Assembly: GCA_003277985.1 (NCBI GenBank)
Contig: QCHR01000001.1
Span: 1 to 64,000, forward strand
Source of the DNA: Prochlorococcus sp. AG-402-G06
Lineage (GTDB): Bacteria > Cyanobacteriota > Cyanobacteriia > PCC-6307 > Cyanobiaceae
Reading direction: 5' to 3'
Length of the DNA: 64,000 nucleotides
In this document: one piece after another, positions 39,166 to 48,812 of the stretch
How positions within the stretch are numbered: position 1 is the stretch's first letter
Layout of the letters: every line of letters begins with the position of its first letter
Made by a program: the position numbers and the translations under genes
The notes under the pieces: model-generated
What the model saw: the letters and a program-made list of their open reading frames with translations, nothing else
Databases searched by the model: none
Told to the model about the DNA's origin: nothing

Positions 39166-40989
39166 ATGCTTGAAATATCCGCCAAATTAGAAGAAGTCCT
39201 TAATAGAGCTTTCATCAAAGTATGCCCAGAAAAGGATCGAAGTCCAAAAACTTCTTCAATACTTTCAGGTTATAATTTAGTCCCTGCATCCAAGCCAGAA
39301 TTTGGAGATTTTCAAATAAATTGTGCTTTATCACTTGCAAAAGAACTAAAACAACCTCCTCGTAAAATTGCGCAACAAATAGCTGATCAACTACAAAAAG
39401 ATAATGATTTCGTTCAAATATGCGATCCACCACTCATTGCAGGCCCAGGTTTCATAAACCTATCTATAAATTCAAAAACACTTATTTCGGAAATCCATTT
39501 TCGTCTAAATGATAAAAGATTGGGAGTTCCTCTAAAAAAATTAAGTAGTGAAAGAACAGAAGGGGGAATTAACAATAACCGCGTGATTATTGATTTTTCC
39601 AGTCCAAATATTGCTAAAGAAATGCATGTTGGTCACTTACGATCAACAATTATTGGAGACTCATTAGCACGTGTTCTTGAATTCTGCGGTTATGAAGTCT
39701 TACGACTCAATCATGTGGGGGATTGGGGTACACAATTTGGCATGCTCATCACTCATCTTAAAGAGGTTGCACCAGAAGCACTCCATACAAAAGGTTTTGT
39801 GGAAATAAGCGATCTCGTGAATTTCTATCGTCAAGCAAAAAAAAGATTTGATGAAGATCAAATCTTTCAAAATAAATCTAGAAATGAGGTTGTTAATTTA
39901 CAAGCAGGTGATCCAGAAAGTCTAGTTGCGTGGAAATTACTCTGCAAACAATCCAGAAAAGAGTTTCAAAAGATCTACGATCGACTTGATATCAAGCTGA
40001 CTGAAAGAGGTGAATCCTTTTATAACAAATTTCTAGTAGATGTTATTAATGATTTAAAAAATAAAAATTTACTAATAAATGATCAAGGGGCTCAATGTAT
40101 TTTTCTTGATGGCGTAGTCGGAAAAGACGGGAAACCTCAACCAATAATTATTCAAAAAAGTGATGGGGGTTTTAATTATGCAACCACTGATTTAGCAGCG
40201 ATTAAATACAGATTAACTACTCCACCAAATGGAGATGGAGCATTCCGGTTGATTTATGTCACAGATGCTGGGCAAGCTTCACATTTCTCTGGGGTTTTTC
40301 AAATTGCAAAACTTGCAAATTGGATTCCTAAAGATTCTCAAATTGAGCATGTCCCCTTTGGGCTTGTTCAAGGAGAAGATGGTAAGAAGTTAAAAACTCG
40401 ATCAGGAGAAACAATTAAATTAGTAGACCTTCTGGATGAAGCAATTCAACGAGCAAGAGAAGATCTTAAAGATCGTCTCAACAATGAAAGCAGGTCAGAA
40501 AATGAAAGTTTTATAGATAAAGTTTCTACGACTGTAGGGATTGCAGCCATTAAGTATGCAGATCTAAGTCAAAATAGAATTTCTAATTACCAATTTAGTT
40601 TTGATAAGATGCTCTCTTTGCAGGGGAATACAGCACCATATTTACTTTATGCATTGGTACGAATAGCCGGAATATCTCGAAATGGTGGGGATTTAAATGT
40701 ATCAAGTCAAAATATTCAGTTCAATGAACTACAAGAATGGGCCTTGATTCGCAAGCTATTGCAACTTGATTGTATTATCGCGGAAGTTGAGAAAGAACTA
40801 CTTCCTAATCGTCTCTGCGGGTATTTATTTGAATTAAGTCAGATTTTTAACAGATTCTATGATCAAGTTCCTATTTTAAAAGCAAATGAACCCGCAAGAA
40901 CCAGTAGACTTGCTTTATGCTCTATCACTGCAGATACACTTAAACTGGGGATGAGTTTGTTAGGCATTCCTACTCTGGAAAGAATGTAA
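39166..40989 (+). CDS. argS: Arginyl-tRNA synthetase
   Basis: This 607-residue class I aminoacyl-tRNA synthetase has the N-terminal Add-1 tRNA-elbow domain (1-120). The HIGH-like motif is HVGH in [21 protein letters not shown], and the degenerate KMSKS region is [13 protein letters not shown], typical of ArgRS. The C-terminal DALR anticodon-binding domain ends in [14 protein letters not shown]. The ATG is at 39166. The stop overlaps the hisC-like ATG (TAATG), so the two are cotranslated. Confidence 0.97.
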   Translation: MLEISAKLEEVLNRAFIKVCPEKDRSPKTSSILSGYNLVPASKPEFGDFQINCALSLAKELKQPPRKIAQQIADQLQKDNDFVQICDPPLIAGPGFINLSINSKTLISEIHFRLNDKRLGVPLKKLSSERTEGGINNNRVIIDFSSPNIAKEMHVGHLRSTIIGDSLARVLEFCGYEVLRLNHVGDWGTQFGMLITHLKEVAPEALHTKGFVEISDLVNFYRQAKKRFDEDQIFQNKSRNEVVNLQAGDPESLVAWKLLCKQSRKEFQKIYDRLDIKLTERGESFYNKFLVDVINDLKNKNLLINDQGAQCIFLDGVVGKDGKPQPIIIQKSDGGFNYATTDLAAIKYRLTTPPNGDGAFRLIYVTDAGQASHFSGVFQIAKLANWIPKDSQIEHVPFGLVQGEDGKKLKTRSGETIKLVDLLDEAIQRAREDLKDRLNNESRSENESFIDKVSTTVGIAAIKYADLSQNRISNYQFSFDKMLSLQGNTAPYLLYALVRIAGISRNGGDLNVSSQNIQFNELQEWALIRKLLQLDCIIAEVEKELLPNRLCGYLFELSQIFNRFYDQVPILKANEPARTSRLALCSITADTLKLGMSLLGIPTLERM

Positions 40990-42104
40990 TGGAAAAAACA
41001 GAAAATTCATTTGTCGATCTACCAAATCCCAGAAAAGATATCGAAGATTTACAACCATATTCTGCACCACTGGAGGGAAGACGAAATTTACTAAGACTAG
41101 ACTTTAATGAAAACACCATTGGACCAAGCCCACTAGTAATTAAATCTCTCAGAGAAATAAGCAGAGATGAAATCTCTATTTATCCAGAGTACTCAGGTTT
41201 AAAAGAAAAAGTAGTAGATACTCTCATCAAACAAAATTCAAGCGTGAATATAAGCTCATCTGAGGTTGGCATTTTTAATGGAGTAGACGCAGCAATTAAT
41301 GCTATTTTTCATGCCTATGGCGACTCTGGCGATGCAATGCTAACAACATCGCCTACTTTTGGATATTATACTCCTTGCGCACAAATGCGAGGAATGAAAA
41401 TCAATTCAATACCTTATGAGGGGATAGATTTTCAATATCCATTTGATAGTATTTGCGAATTCATTAGACAAAATAATCCGAAAATTTTACTCATCTGCAA
41501 CCCGAACAACCCCACTGGAACAAGATTAAGCCCAGAAAAAATTATAGAGATCACCAAACTTTCATCTAAAACACTAGTTGTTGTCGATGAACTTTACGAG
41601 GCATTTACAGGTGATAGTGTTCTACCATTTGTGAGTTTCCAGAATACACCTAACCTAGTTGTATTAAGATCGCTTTCTAAAACTGCAGGTTTGGCAAGTT
41701 TAAGAATAGGGTTTGCTATTGGTCATTCTAAAGTAATTAATATAGTGAATAGAGTCACTGGTCCTTATGACGTCAACATGTTTGCTGTCATTGCTGCTTT
41801 TGCAGCACTTAAAGATCACTCCTATATTGATTCGTATGTAAAAGAAGTACTTGAGGCTCGTATTTGGATCAAAGATCAATTCGAGAAGTACCATGTTAAG
41901 CATCATATTGATGGAGGAAACTATTTTTTACTTTGGCCAAAATCAAACCCAAAACAAGTTGAGCAAAAGTTAAAGTCATCTGGAATTCTAATTAGAAATA
42001 TGGATAAGAAAAAAAATTTAAAAGGCTCTATCAGAGTAAGCATTGGAACAATTGAACAAATGAAAAGATTCTGGTCAGCTTTCAAGATTGTCGATCAGGC
42101 GTAG
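40989..42104 (+). CDS. hisC: Histidinol-phosphate aminotransferase
   Basis: The 371-residue fold-I PLP aminotransferase starts with LQPYSAPLEGRRNLLRLDFNENTIGPSPLV, the HisC opening. It has ICNPNNPTGT, VDELYEAF, and the PLP lysine in SLSKTAGLASLRIGFAIG. The enzyme transfers the amino group from glutamate to imidazole-acetol phosphate; related enzymes can act on aromatic keto acids. It is translationally coupled to argS and converges with trpG. Another relative at 25486 is assigned to cobalamin synthesis, so this one is the better HisC. Confidence 0.85.
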   Translation: MEKTENSFVDLPNPRKDIEDLQPYSAPLEGRRNLLRLDFNENTIGPSPLVIKSLREISRDEISIYPEYSGLKEKVVDTLIKQNSSVNISSSEVGIFNGVDAAINAIFHAYGDSGDAMLTTSPTFGYYTPCAQMRGMKINSIPYEGIDFQYPFDSICEFIRQNNPKILLICNPNNPTGTRLSPEKIIEITKLSSKTLVVVDELYEAFTGDSVLPFVSFQNTPNLVVLRSLSKTAGLASLRIGFAIGHSKVINIVNRVTGPYDVNMFAVIAAFAALKDHSYIDSYVKEVLEARIWIKDQFEKYHVKHHIDGGNYFLLWPKSNPKQVEQKLKSSGILIRNMDKKKNLKGSIRVSIGTIEQMKRFWSAFKIVDQA

Positions 42105-42143
42105 TTTAGATTAATTCACAACGTCTATATAAATGGAGATTAT

Positions 42144-42740
42144 CTAGGTAGCATCTGCTATATCCAAGAAATTAGATAGTAACTTATGACCTGATTCGGT
42201 CAAAACACTCTCAGGATGGAATTGTACCCCGTATATATGCGGATAATCTTTATGAGTTATTCCCATAATTGTTTCATCCTCTAACCAGGCTATAACCTCT
42301 AAGCATTCTGGAAATCCATCTCTCTCCGCAATTAAGCTATGGTATCTAGTTGCCACCAAGGGATTAGGTAAATCTTTAAATATTCCAGTACCTCTATGCA
42401 AAACATTAGATGTTTTACCATGCATTAATTCATTAGCTCTGATTATTTTTCCACCGAACGCTTGAGTAATAGCTTGATGACCAAGACAGACACCAAGAGT
42501 TGGTATTTCAATTGATAGCTCAGATAAAATATCCAGACAAACTCCAGATTGATTCGGATCTCCTGGACCAGGAGATAACAAAATCGCATCAGGATTTAAA
42601 TCTTTAATCTCACTGATCGTAAGGGCATCATTACGTTCGACTCTTATTTCTGATGCAATAGGATGCTGAGAAGCTAATTCGCCCAAATATTGAACGAGGT
42701 TATAAGTGAAACTGTCATAATTGTCGATCACCAAAAACAT
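42144..42740 (-). CDS. trpG: Anthranilate/aminodeoxychorismate synthase glutaminase component
   Basis: The 198-residue class I glutamine amidotransferase supplies ammonia for anthranilate (TrpG) or aminodeoxychorismate (PabA). The nucleophile is in LGVCLGHQAITQAFGG, and the histidine-glutamate pair is in YGVQFHPESV. The N-terminal MFLVIDNYDSFTYNLVQYLGEL is typical. In many bacteria one protein serves both synthases; no TrpE or PabB lies next to it here. It starts 13 bases after dgkA, so the two probably share a transcript. Confidence 0.92.
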   Translation of the reverse strand: MFLVIDNYDSFTYNLVQYLGELASQHPIASEIRVERNDALTISEIKDLNPDAILLSPGPGDPNQSGVCLDILSELSIEIPTLGVCLGHQAITQAFGGKIIRANELMHGKTSNVLHRGTGIFKDLPNPLVATRYHSLIAERDGFPECLEVIAWLEDETIMGITHKDYPHIYGVQFHPESVLTESGHKLLSNFLDIADAT

Positions 42741-42753
42741 AATTTTTAATCCA

Positions 42754-43212
42754 TTAAATTCCTAACTTTTTAAGCAATGGAGGAAATAATAATAAAACAG
42801 CAATCAGCACGGAACTGATTGAAGCTAATAAAACTGCCCCAGCTGAACAATCTTTAGCAATTTGAGCGAGAGGATGAAATCGTTTCCCAATGGCCAAATC
42901 AACAACAGATTCAATCGCTGTATTAAGCAACTCAACTACTAGCACACTAGTGGCTGTAAGGGCCATTATTGCTAAATCACTTTTATTCAGGCCTAAAAAA
43001 AAGCTTAAGCCAAACGCACCCAATGCAAAACCAACATGAATCCGAAAATTTCTCTGTGTCGAGAAAGCATATCTTAAACCTTTAGCTGCATACAAAAAGC
43101 TAGTTGGTAAATCTTTAGCTATCTTCCAAGATGATCTTTTATTGGGTCTTTGAAGAGTTTTAGAAATGTCCCTAATTTTTCTCTCAGAGTCATTGGATAT
43201 CTCAGGAACCAT
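42754..43212 (-). CDS. dgkA: Diacylglycerol kinase family membrane protein
   Basis: The 152-residue protein has three membrane helices in its C-terminal two thirds and the prokaryotic DGK motif VELLNTAIESVVDLAIG, whose Glu and Asn residues bind ATP-metal. In Gram-positive bacteria such proteins act on undecaprenol, so substrate specificity is open. An N-terminal cytoplasmic extension of about 50 residues precedes the catalytic domain. It lies in the minus-strand run ybeY-dgkA-trpG with short gaps. Confidence 0.9.
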   Translation of the reverse strand: MVPEISNDSERKIRDISKTLQRPNKRSSWKIAKDLPTSFLYAAKGLRYAFSTQRNFRIHVGFALGAFGLSFFLGLNKSDLAIMALTATSVLVVELLNTAIESVVDLAIGKRFHPLAQIAKDCSAGAVLLASISSVLIAVLLLFPPLLKKLGI

Positions 43213-43237
43213 ATTTGTGAACCTTCAACTCTTTATT

Positions 43238-43792
43238 TTAAAGAATACCTCGAATATCAAGAAGTTGCTCTTGAATCAAAAGCATTTTATTAAGGCTCTC
43301 TTCATCACTATGGTCCCAACCCAAAAGGTGCAAGAGACCATGAGTAGCAAGCCATCTTAGTTCTCTAAATAAATCAACATTATTATCTTTAGCTTGCCTA
43401 ATTGCTGTCGGTACTGAGATAACTATGTCACCCAATTCGATACATTCATTACTTACCCCAAAAAATGTCTCATCAATGATGGGAAACGACAGCACATCTG
43501 TACTTTTTGATTGCCCGAGCCAGACATGATTCAAATCAAGAATTTTTTTATCATTGGTTAATTCCAATCCCAAGCTAAATTGAGACGCATTTAGGACTAT
43601 TTCCGGACACTTAAATGCTGAATTTACTTGTATGAATCTAATCCAGCTTCCTATTTCCTCAATCCAATGACTTGGATTTTTCATCAACTCCAAAGACTCA
43701 CTATCCACAAAGACATCTAAATCTTGAATCGGGAAAGGTGTAAAAGAAAGGTCAACATCCAATTTAGAAGAGCTAATCGCAAAATTCTCCAT
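43238..43792 (-). CDS. ybeY: rRNA maturation RNase YbeY
   Basis: YbeY is a zinc endoribonuclease needed for 16S rRNA 3'-end maturation and ribosome quality control. The diagnostic HGLLHLLGWDH motif (HxxxHxxxxxH) is intact near the C-terminus, and STDVLSFPI is in the middle. I place the start at the ATG at 43790-43792 (MENFAISSSKLD). Starting earlier would run into the upstream DUF3285 gene, whose stop is five bases before this ATG. The tight spacing suggests cotranscription. Confidence 0.93.
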   Translation of the reverse strand: MENFAISSSKLDVDLSFTPFPIQDLDVFVDSESLELMKNPSHWIEEIGSWIRFIQVNSAFKCPEIVLNASQFSLGLELTNDKKILDLNHVWLGQSKSTDVLSFPIIDETFFGVSNECIELGDIVISVPTAIRQAKDNNVDLFRELRWLATHGLLHLLGWDHSDEESLNKMLLIQEQLLDIRGIL

Positions 43793-43796
43793 ATAG

Positions 43797-43988
43797 TTAT
43801 TGAGGGATATGAGGTTTTCCAAGAACAGCAACTAAAAGAATAAATCCAAGGAAACCCAAAGCTGTTAAACCAAAGTGAGAAAGACTTTGACTACCTTTCC
43901 GAACCATATTTTTCATCGCAAGTTTGACAAAACTTGGAGGTGGAGTTGCTTTTTTGGTGACTTCATCAGAAATAATTTTATTATTCAT
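43797..43988 (-). CDS. DUF3285 family small membrane protein
   Basis: The 63-residue protein has a hydrophilic N-terminus with PPPSFVKLAMKNMVRKGSQSL, then one membrane helix (LTALGFLGFILLVAVLG, about 42-58). This is the layout of the cyanobacterial DUF3285 family, whose function is unknown. It lies between prfB and ybeY with gaps of 11 and 4 bases, so it is embedded in a translation-related transcript. Confidence 0.85.
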   Translation of the reverse strand: MNNKIISDEVTKKATPPPSFVKLAMKNMVRKGSQSLSHFGLTALGFLGFILLVAVLGKPHIPQ

Positions 43989-43999
43989 ATCCTGTTGAT

Positions 44000-45110
44000 T
44001 TATGGTTCTTCAATATTTTGCCTTAAAAGAGACTGAATAAAAATATCTATTTCTCCATTCATTACTGAATCTACATCTGTTGTCTCTTGTTCAGTACGTA
44101 AGTCTTTTACCATTTGGTACGGATGAAAAACATAATTTCTAATTTGATTTCCCCACGCAGCCTCAACAATATCCCCTCGAATATCTGCAATCTCTGCAGC
44201 CCTTTGCTCTACTGCGATTACCATCAATTTTGATTTTAGTAGAGCCATTGCTTTGTCTTTATTTTGAAGCTGAGATCTTTCTTGCGTACATCTAACTGCA
44301 ATACCCGTAGGCACATGAAGAATCCGAACTGCAGTTTCCACTTTATTTACATTTTGTCCACCTGCTCCACCTGAGCGACTTGTCGTGATTTCTAAATCTT
44401 TTTCAGGGATTTCTAGTTCAACTTCTTCATCAAGTTTAGGCATAACCTCAACTCCAGCAAAACTAGTTTGTCGCTTTCCATTTGCATTAAAAGGCGAGAT
44501 CCTGACTAAACGATGAGTCCCCTTTTCATTTTGTAAAAAACCATATGCGTATACACCTTCTATTTCGATAGTGACACTTTTTATTCCCGCTTCCTCTCCT
44601 TCAGAAAGTTCATTAATAATTACTTTCATCCCATTATTTTCAGCCCAACGTGTATACATCCTTAGAAGCATTTGAGCCCAATCTTGGGCATCAGTTCCAC
44701 CTGCACCAGCATTAATTGATAGGACTGCACCCTCCTTATCATAGGTACCACTTAACAGGCGCTCCATCTCCCAATGTTCAAGTTCTTGTTTTAATTTCTC
44801 GAGCCCATGGTGAGCTTCCGAAAGCATTTCCTCATCAGGTTCTAATTCATAAAGCTCTAACGAGAGATTTGCGTCCTCTATAGCGCCCCTCCATGAAATT
44901 AATTTTTCTAACTCTGCTTTAACCTCATCAAGTTGACGCATCTGTTTCTGAGCATTTTTGGGATCGTTCCAAAACTCAGGTTGCGATGCTACTTGCTCTA
45001 AATCCCTTTTCCTAGCGAGTAATGCAGGTTCGTCAAAGACAATCCTGGGCTGTACCCAGACGAGCAGTCAATAAAGAAAGGTCTCTTTTAAAATCAGTCA
45101 GGTCTTGCAA
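44000..45110 (-). CDS. prfB: Peptide chain release factor 2, with programmed +1 frameshift
   Basis: RF2 recognises UGA and UAA and hydrolyses the finished peptide. The main frame contains the GGQ loop [19 protein letters not shown] and the RF domain to the end. Its first ATG (44941) is too late: conserved sequence ([14 protein letters not shown]) continues upstream to a TGA in another register. A 25-codon leader frame, from a TTG at 45108-45110, reads [20 protein letters not shown] and ends CTT TGA C at 45032-45038, the classical RF2 slip site. Shifting +1 there joins the two frames and gives 369 residues, the usual length. An in-frame ATG at 45149 would add 13 residues. Confidence 0.93.
45032..45038 (-). 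other. RF2 autoregulatory frameshift site (CTT TGA C)
   Basis: Read on the minus strand, CTT is at 45036-45038, the in-frame TGA is at 45033-45035 and C is at 45032. This matches the well-known RF2 slip sequence. When RF2 is scarce the ribosome pauses at the UGA and slips +1 onto the UUU overlap, completing RF2. An AGG five bases upstream of CTT may act as the internal Shine-Dalgarno stimulator. Confidence 0.92.
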
Positions 45111-45168
45111 AAGAGATAATAGAATTAATACATTAAAAGCTATCAGCATATCCACCCAAAAACTATAA

Positions 45169-45459
45169 ATGAACAGATCAATTCACGATTCAGGCAATAC
45201 TACAGTGGAAATATACACTTGGAGGTTTTGCCCATTCTGCCTACGTGCAAAAGCACTACTAAATGAAAAAGGAGTCCAATTCAGAGAATATTCTATTGAT
45301 GGAGACAACGAGGCAAGAACAAAAATGTCTGAAAGAGCAGGGGGTCTCAGAACTGTTCCACAAATTTTTATTAATGGAAAAAGTATTGGAGGTTGCGACG
45401 ATCTCTACGAACTTGAAAGAAATAACAAATTAAATGAACTTATTGGAATTAAAAATTGA
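45169..45459 (+). CDS. grxC: Glutaredoxin (GrxC type)
   Basis: The 96-residue dithiol glutaredoxin has the active site CPFC in TWRFCPFCLRAKALL, the cis-proline loop RTVPQIFINGKSIGGCDDL, and a compact thioredoxin fold. It reduces disulfides and glutathionylated proteins using glutathione. It starts at ATG 45169 and precedes the glutathione synthetase gene by three bases, a clear functional pair. It diverges from prfB, whose leader starts close by. Confidence 0.94.
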   Translation: MNRSIHDSGNTTVEIYTWRFCPFCLRAKALLNEKGVQFREYSIDGDNEARTKMSERAGGLRTVPQIFINGKSIGGCDDLYELERNNKLNELIGIKN

Positions 45460-45462
45460 TTT

Positions 45463-46392
45463 ATGAAGCAACTATTTGTTCTAGATCCAATTGAAAATAT
45501 TAATCCCTATAAGGATTCATCAGCAGCACTTATGCAAGCCGCATCGAGAGCCAGCATAGATGTTTGGATCTGCACTCCCTCGGACCTGCAAGCCCGAGGA
45601 GACGATGCATGGGTCGTTTCCAACAAAGTCAATTGTGAACCATGGATAAATGTCCATTCATCTCAAAGCCTTCCTCTAAGAGATTTCTCATGCATTTGGA
45701 TGCGCAAAGATCCACCTGTTGACGAGGCTTTTTTATACGCAACTCATTTATTAGAAGTTGCAGAACGAGATGGTGTCAATGTAATTAACAAGCCTGCATC
45801 ACTTAGAGCTTGGAATGAAAAGTTAGGAGCTTTAAGATTTACTGATTTAATGGCTCCCACTCTTGTCGCGAGTCGGGTTGAACAATTAATTACATTTGCG
45901 AAAGAGTACGAAGAAGTTGTTTTGAAACCACTTGGAGGGAAAGGTGGACAAGGAGTCATACGCATTGCAAAGGATGCTCCAGGCTTAGAAGCATTACTCG
46001 AACTGGTTACATCACAAGAACATATGCCTGTGATGATGCAACAATTTTTACCAGAAGTAATAAATGGAGATAAAAGAATTCTTTTGGTTAATGGAGATCC
46101 ATTAGGTGCAATTAATAGACGACCAAAAAAAGGAGACTTCAGAAGCAACCTCGCTTTAGGTGGGAAAGCTGAGATAACTAAATTAACTCCTAAAGAAATA
46201 GAGATATGTGATCAAATAAAACCTTCTTTGCAAGATGAAGGTCTCTTTTTTGTTGGTATAGATGTTATTGGAGGAATGCTAAGTGAGATTAATGTAACTA
46301 GTCCGACTGGTATTAGAGAAGTAGAAAATCTAATGAATATTCCATTAGCAGATCAAGTGATTGAGTACCTTATAAATCATTTGAACAATTAA
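45463..46392 (+). CDS. gshB: Glutathione synthetase
   Basis: GshB ligates glycine to gamma-glutamylcysteine with ATP. The 309-residue ATP-grasp enzyme shows [36 protein letters not shown], the ATP loop [37 protein letters not shown] and the ending [13 protein letters not shown]. It follows grxC by three bases. Its 3' end overlaps the convergent menF by 23 bases, so the two mRNAs are complementary there. Confidence 0.96.
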   Translation: MKQLFVLDPIENINPYKDSSAALMQAASRASIDVWICTPSDLQARGDDAWVVSNKVNCEPWINVHSSQSLPLRDFSCIWMRKDPPVDEAFLYATHLLEVAERDGVNVINKPASLRAWNEKLGALRFTDLMAPTLVASRVEQLITFAKEYEEVVLKPLGGKGGQGVIRIAKDAPGLEALLELVTSQEHMPVMMQQFLPEVINGDKRILLVNGDPLGAINRRPKKGDFRSNLALGGKAEITKLTPKEIEICDQIKPSLQDEGLFFVGIDVIGGMLSEINVTSPTGIREVENLMNIPLADQVIEYLINHLNN

Positions 46393-47770
46393 CCCTATCT
46401 AAGTTTAATTGATTTCTTAAAACTTCAAATTTCAAAGCTACTTCTTGCATTTCCCCCTCAATAGTTGAGCCTTTTACTAGACCTGCACCAGCAAACAATT
46501 TAAGTTCATTCCCTCTCACCTGTCCGTAACGTATGGCAACCCTAAATTCTGAATTTTGATTTTTATCTATCCATCCAATTGGAGAAGCATATGTTTGACG
46601 GTCAAATGGTTCCAAAGCTCTCAACCAGCTCAAAGATTTACTTAGAGGCAATCCAGCAACAGCAGGAGTTGGGTGAAGCGCTTCAACTAAATCAAGAGGA
46701 GATTTCTCTTTAACAAAAGCTTGAATAAGAGTATGCAAATGAATTAAATGACCTTGAGTGATTAATTTTGGTTGAGATGGATGACTTGCTTTAATACCTT
46801 TTCTAAACAGTTGTTCGACAATAGAATTAACCACAAAATGATGTTCTCTTAAATCTTTAGAGGAAGCAAGCAATTCTTTCCCATCATCACCTTTTTTTGC
46901 AGTACCAGCCAAAGCATCGATTAACAACTGATTTTTATTGAGACTTATCAATCTCTCAGGCGATGCACCAAAAAACGACTCGTCATGATTTTTTTGCCAT
47001 AGAAATCGACAACTATTAGTTTGCTGAATTCTTAAGCGAGCAAGTAAGTTTAGTGGATCTAATGGTTTTCTTAGGGAAAGACGTTGTCTCGTAGCCAATA
47101 CAAGTTTATCTAAATCACCTGTATTTATTAATTCGATCCCTTTAGCCAACGCATCTCGATATTGAGATTTCCAATCATCAGAACAATTTTCGACTAAGAA
47201 ATATTCTTTTACCTCATTAGCAATTCGGACTGGTGATCTATTTATCTTCTCTCGAATTGACCATAATCTTTCTATGGCTTCGCGAACATCTGAAGGATTT
47301 TGAGCAACCGAATTTAAACGTAACCATGTCAATCCATCTTTTGCGGTTAATTGCCACTTGGGTAAAACAGCCTGCAGGGAAAATTTATCATTTATTGATT
47401 TTTCATTACTTTTAATTTGATCAAAGAAAGAAAATGAAAATAAAATTCTTGATGCTGAAAATGCTGGACTTGTAGAAGTATCTATCAATCGAGTAAAAAT
47501 CTCATCACTAAACCTTTGTGCATTTTCAAACCTTTTTGGTCCAGATAAATCCAAAGATTGACAATGCCCTCCGGCAGAAATGCACAATCCAGGAGAAAGA
47601 TCCCAAAGAAATCTAAACTGATGTTTTTCGGCAATCAAAGGTAATGCCGTTAAAGGATCTGTTTGACTTACAGGAACAGCAATGCTCAAGATACATTCAT
47701 CAACTTTTCGTTCACTCCATTCGCGAAGAGAACTTACTAACAGCTCACTAAATACAGGTTCTAAATTCAT
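46370..47770 (-). CDS. menF: Isochorismate synthase
   Basis: MenF makes isochorismate from chorismate, the entry to phylloquinone, the photosystem I quinone. The 466-residue chorismate-binding enzyme shows [63 protein letters not shown], and the terminal [17 protein letters not shown] chose the ATG at 47768-47770; a TTG two codons upstream also reads in. menA starts only seven bases away on the other strand. Confidence 0.9.
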   Translation of the reverse strand: MNLEPVFSELLVSSLREWSERKVDECILSIAVPVSQTDPLTALPLIAEKHQFRFLWDLSPGLCISAGGHCQSLDLSGPKRFENAQRFSDEIFTRLIDTSTSPAFSASRILFSFSFFDQIKSNEKSINDKFSLQAVLPKWQLTAKDGLTWLRLNSVAQNPSDVREAIERLWSIREKINRSPVRIANEVKEYFLVENCSDDWKSQYRDALAKGIELINTGDLDKLVLATRQRLSLRKPLDPLNLLARLRIQQTNSCRFLWQKNHDESFFGASPERLISLNKNQLLIDALAGTAKKGDDGKELLASSKDLREHHFVVNSIVEQLFRKGIKASHPSQPKLITQGHLIHLHTLIQAFVKEKSPLDLVEALHPTPAVAGLPLSKSLSWLRALEPFDRQTYASPIGWIDKNQNSEFRVAIRYGQVRGNELKLFAGAGLVKGSTIEGEMQEVALKFEVLRNQLNLDRVNCSNDL

Positions 47771-47776
47771 AACCAA

Positions 47777-48787
47777 TTGGAGCCTTTAGACATAAATAAA
47801 CCAATACATGAACTGCTGCCTAGTCTTAAGAAAGGAACCAAGAAACAAACAGAGCAGGTTATTTTATCAGTGAAGTCTTCTACAACCGAAAGGAAACAAC
47901 TTTGGCAAGCGGCAATTAAGTGGCCGTTGTATTCAGTCGCAATAATGCCTGTGATTTTATCTGCAGCATGGGAGCTAGGGAATAATGGCAATATTCGTCT
48001 AGGACAATTCATCGGTTTTTTAATTGCCTCTATCTTGATTTTGCTGTGGGAAAACCTTACCAATGATCTTTTTGACGATGAAACTGGCGCTGATAAATAC
48101 AAATTCCACTCGGTCGTCGCTTTAACAGGTAATAAAACCACTGTAAGTCGAGTTGCACATTTTTCTCTTCTATTAGGTTTATTTATCATATTTATCCTTG
48201 CCCTAAAAAGTAAAATAACAGTACTTTTCTTGGTCTTAATTTGCTGTTTCCTTGGATATTTATATCAAGGACCACCATTTAGACTGGGGTATAAGGGGTT
48301 GGGAGAACCTCTATGCTGGATTGCCTTTGGACCACTTGCAACAGCTGCAGCACTAATTGTTATTACGCCAAAATCCAATATTCATGGCATCCCCTGGGGA
48401 ACAGCAGTGTTGCTTGGAGCAGGTCCGGCGATGGCAACCACTTTGGTTCTGTTCTGTTCGCATTTTCATCAAATCAACCAAGATGCTGCTGTCGGTAAGA
48501 AATCACCCTTAGTTGTTTTAGGTACTCATAGAGCGGCAGAATTTTTACCGTGGATTATTGGTCTAATATTTTTTTTAGAGTTATTTCCAATAATGAGTGG
48601 AATATGGCCACCAACGACTCTTATATGTTTAATTAGCCTTCCCTCAGGTATAGATCTGATCAAATTAATTAAAAGACATCACAATCAACCAGCGCGTATT
48701 AAAAACAGTAAGTTTTTAGCTTTACGCTTTCAGACAATTAATGGTTTATGCTTGAGTATAGGTTTTTCTATATCCTCATTTTTTTAG
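47777..48787 (+). CDS. menA: 1,4-dihydroxy-2-naphthoate phytyltransferase (MenA)
   Basis: MenA attaches the phytyl chain to DHNA in the membrane. The 336-residue UbiA-family protein has about eight or nine helices. The first aspartate-rich motif is NLTNDLFDDETGADKYKFHS, and the second is SHFHQINQDAAVGKKSPLVVLG. The start appears to be TTG at 47777; no ATG occurs before residue 56, and the hydrophilic N-terminus of about 50 residues includes KKGTKKQTEQ. It heads the plus-strand group menA-menC-menE. Confidence 0.92.
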   Translation: MEPLDINKPIHELLPSLKKGTKKQTEQVILSVKSSTTERKQLWQAAIKWPLYSVAIMPVILSAAWELGNNGNIRLGQFIGFLIASILILLWENLTNDLFDDETGADKYKFHSVVALTGNKTTVSRVAHFSLLLGLFIIFILALKSKITVLFLVLICCFLGYLYQGPPFRLGYKGLGEPLCWIAFGPLATAAALIVITPKSNIHGIPWGTAVLLGAGPAMATTLVLFCSHFHQINQDAAVGKKSPLVVLGTHRAAEFLPWIIGLIFFLELFPIMSGIWPPTTLICLISLPSGIDLIKLIKRHHNQPARIKNSKFLALRFQTINGLCLSIGFSISSFF

Positions 48788-48812
48788 AATTAATTTTTGA
48801 TTTTATTGAATC

